DNA of 64,000 nt from Amycolatopsis alkalitolerans (GTDB taxonomy: Bacteria > Actinomycetota > Actinomycetes > Mycobacteriales > Pseudonocardiaceae). The stretch is from assembly GCF_006152065.1 (NCBI RefSeq), contig NZ_VDFW01000020.1, positions 61,638 through 125,637 on the forward strand, written 5' to 3'. Every line of letters begins with the position of its first letter. The stretch's first letter is position 1. Shown piece after piece: positions 62,457 to 64,000 of this stretch. The notes under the pieces were generated by a model that was given only the letters and a program-made list of their open reading frames with translations, ran no database searches and was not told where the DNA came from. Position numbers and translations under genes: made by a program.

Positions 62457-63101
62457 ATGCGGGTTTTTCCCGGGCTGACTCGCGTCGACCTCGGCGAGGT
62501 CCCTTATCGCGAAGCGGCCGAGGCGATGCGTGGCTGGGTGGCGGAATGCCAGGACGGCGCGGTCGGTGACCGGCTGTTCCTGCTGTCGCACCCGCCGGTG
62601 GTCACCTACGGTCCGCGCACGTCACCGGCCGACCTGCCGGTGTCCGGGCTGCCGGCGGTCGAGGTCGACCGGGGCGGGCAGGCGACGTACCACGGGCCGG
62701 GGCAGATCGTCGGCTACCTGGTCGCGCATGTGCGCGAGCGCGGGCCCGCGGACGTGGTGCGGTGGCTCGAACACGGGATCATCGACGCGCTGGCGACGCT
62801 CGGTTTCGAAGCGGTGCGGCGCGAGACGCCGCCGGGTGGGGCCAGTCTGGTCGGGGTGTGGACGCCCGACGCGCGGAAGATCGCCTCCATCGGGATGCGC
62901 ATCCGCCGTGGGGTGAGCAGCCACGGGTTCAGCCTCAACGTCGATCCGGACATGTCGGTGTTCGGCACGTTCGTCTCTTGTGGACTGTCCGATCCGATCA
63001 CCTCGTTGCGGGAACTCGCCGATGAAGCGCATCGCCCCGTCCCCGGTACGGCCGCGGTGCGAGACGCACTCGCCACCGCCCTCGGCGCCACGCCACGATA
63101 A
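62457..63101 (+). CDS. lipB: lipoyl(octanoyl) transferase
   Basis: A 214-residue LipB. It transfers octanoyl groups from acyl carrier protein to lipoyl domains. GGQATYHGPGQIVGYLVAHV is the family motif, Lys in RKIASIGMRIRRGVSSHGFS and Cys in FGTFVSCGLSDPITS form the catalytic dyad. ATG 62457 follows TATGGT by 8 nt (leaderless). No lipA is adjacent, which is unusual, so this could be a second copy. Confidence 0.9.
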   Translation: MRVFPGLTRVDLGEVPYREAAEAMRGWVAECQDGAVGDRLFLLSHPPVVTYGPRTSPADLPVSGLPAVEVDRGGQATYHGPGQIVGYLVAHVRERGPADVVRWLEHGIIDALATLGFEAVRRETPPGGASLVGVWTPDARKIASIGMRIRRGVSSHGFSLNVDPDMSVFGTFVSCGLSDPITSLRELADEAHRPVPGTAAVRDALATALGATPR

Positions 63102-63131
63102 CGACCTCCCGACCCCGACGCACGTGCCCCG

Positions 63132-63208
63132 AAAGCCGGACTCGGCGCGCCTGAGTTCGGCACTCGCGGGGGCCGAGTCAGGCGTTCGCCGCGGGTGAGT
63201 CCGGCTTT
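63132..63208. repeat. nested inverted-repeat element after lipB
   Basis: AAAGCCGGACTC (63132-63143) pairs perfectly with GAGTCCGGCTTT (63197-63208). Inside, CTGAGTTCGGC pairs with GCCGAGTCAG with small mismatches. It can end transcription of lipB and looks like a dispersed intergenic palindrome. Confidence 0.6.
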
Positions 63209-63273
63209 AGCGAGGCTTGCGAGCCGATGCCCGTGTGCGTATATTCGTTGACGAGTAATCGGAGGCGAGTGGG

Positions 63274-63921
63274 ATGGCGAAGCGGCGGAGGGTGGCGAAC
63301 CTGCTGGCGCTGGCCGTGCTGGGCACGGTCGTGCAGCGGCCGATGCACCCCTACGAGATGGCGTCGATGCTTCGCGCGCGGGGCAAGGAGCAGGACCTCC
63401 CGATCAAATGGGGTTCGCTCTACACCGTCGTCCGCAACCTCGAGAAGCACGGCCTGATCGAGGCCACCGAAACCGCCCGCCAGGGCGCCCGGCCGGAGCG
63501 CACCGTGTACCGCATCACCGAGGAGGGCCGGGCGGAACTCGTCGACTGGGTACGCGAGCTTGTCTCGACTCCCGAGCGTGAGCAGCCGAGGTTCGAGGCC
63601 GGCCTGTCGATGCTCGGCGCCCTCACACCGGCCGACACGGTCGAGCTTCTGCGTCGCCGGCTCGAGACCCTCGAACAGCAGCTTGCCGCGCAACGAAAAG
63701 CGCACGCCGAGCACACTCAGGAGCTCCCGCGCCTCTTCCTCATCGAGGAGGAGTACGACCTGGCGATCCGCGAGGCCGAAGCGGCGTGGGTGCGCCGTTT
63801 CCTCGGCGAACTCGCTGACGGCACGTTCCCCGGCCTCGCCATGTGGCGGGCCTTCCACGAGACGGGGCGTATCCCGCCCGAACTGGCGGAGATCGCGGAA
63901 AGGGGCAGTACCACGGATTAG
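63274..63921 (+). CDS. PadR-family regulator
   Basis: A 215-residue PadR-like protein. The winged helix is LLALAVLGTVVQRPMHPYEM, KWGSLYTVVRNLEKHGLIEA, RPERTVYRITEEGRAELVDW. The C-terminal helices (ETLEQQLAAQRKAHAEHTQE) form the Vir-type dimerisation domain. An atcggagg site precedes ATG 63274, and an A/T-rich stretch around 63240 may be its operator. The last 79 bp of the window carry no gene I can support. Confidence 0.9.
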   Translation: MAKRRRVANLLALAVLGTVVQRPMHPYEMASMLRARGKEQDLPIKWGSLYTVVRNLEKHGLIEATETARQGARPERTVYRITEEGRAELVDWVRELVSTPEREQPRFEAGLSMLGALTPADTVELLRRRLETLEQQLAAQRKAHAEHTQELPRLFLIEEEYDLAIREAEAAWVRRFLGELADGTFPGLAMWRAFHETGRIPPELAEIAERGSTTD

Positions 63922-64000
63922 CGGCAATGCCGCGTAGTTAGTGGTCTTGGTAGGTCGTCAACCGTCAAGGATCTGGACGGTGATGGTGGTTGTGTAGTTG

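Noticed and set aside
63958..64000. Possible 3' end of a minus-strand gene at the right edge, reading NYTTTITVQILDG
   Set aside because: Only 14 codons are visible, which is not enough to call a gene or a transposase end.

Overview
The window is high-GC actinobacterial DNA. G or C dominates third codon positions, there are many GTG starts and one TTG start, and many genes look leaderless, with a TANNNT-like -10 hexamer 6-8 nt before the start codon. The block ilvD ... ilvB-ilvN-ilvC - serA - leuB - cimA - FAH-family gene - gltX - tRNA-Gln/tRNA-Glu suggests a Pseudonocardiaceae chromosome, most likely Amycolatopsis or a close relative. This is an inference from gene order and style; no database search was possible.

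Layout. 1-5.4 kb: an LppZ-like lipoprotein, a SnoaL-like protein, a TetX-like flavin monooxygenase divergent from its TetR regulator, a VOC protein, a D-2-hydroxyacid dehydrogenase and a DoxX protein. 5.4-7.3 kb: ilvD. 7.5-12.5 kb: a tightly coupled operon for uptake and hydrolysis of a ureide-like compound (NCS1 permease with a Cys-rich tail, cysteine hydrolase, GntR regulator, amidase, AtzG/GatC-like small subunit), followed by a decayed second hydrolase copy. 12.5-28.9 kb: amino-acid biosynthesis core. Two transcription attenuators with branched-chain leader peptides stand out, Leu/Ile/Val codons before ilvB and a Val-Ile-Ile-Ile run before cimA. A large secreted subtilase lies between serA and leuB. 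29-34.5 kb: HAD hydrolase, two tRNAs, a TetR-controlled carboxymuconolactone-decarboxylase-like operon, a MITE-like palindromic element (half copy near 17 kb), and a DUF2283/secreted DUF4258 pair. 34.5-39.2 kb: Tat-exported acetamidase/formamidase, a terpenoid-cyclase-repeat protein, a LexA-type repressor, an orphan MazF/PemK-like toxin and a doubly deleted IS701-type transposase.

39.2-53.1 kb is the accessory catabolic part. It holds a heme-oxygenase-like diiron oxidase (HDO) with all six ligands, a Rieske ferredoxin, a ferredoxin reductase, an aldehyde dehydrogenase, a second Rieske protein, a RidA deaminase, an HbpS/GlcG-like protein and a PucR regulator, then an MFS exporter, a carboxylate-type permease and an HMG-CoA-lyase-family enzyme. 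I read the HDO-to-RidA genes as a candidate oxidative degradation pathway: the ferredoxin system reduces the oxidase, the aldehyde product is oxidised and an imine by-product is hydrolysed. The substrate is unknown. 53.1-64 kb: a truncated STAND ATPase, an IniB-domain protein, ArsR/SRPBCC and LysR/aldehyde-dehydrogenase pairs, a methyltransferase gene frameshifted by a 7-bp tandem repeat, an XRE/DUF5753 regulator, MarR (with a leaderless uORF), HxlR, LipB and PadR.
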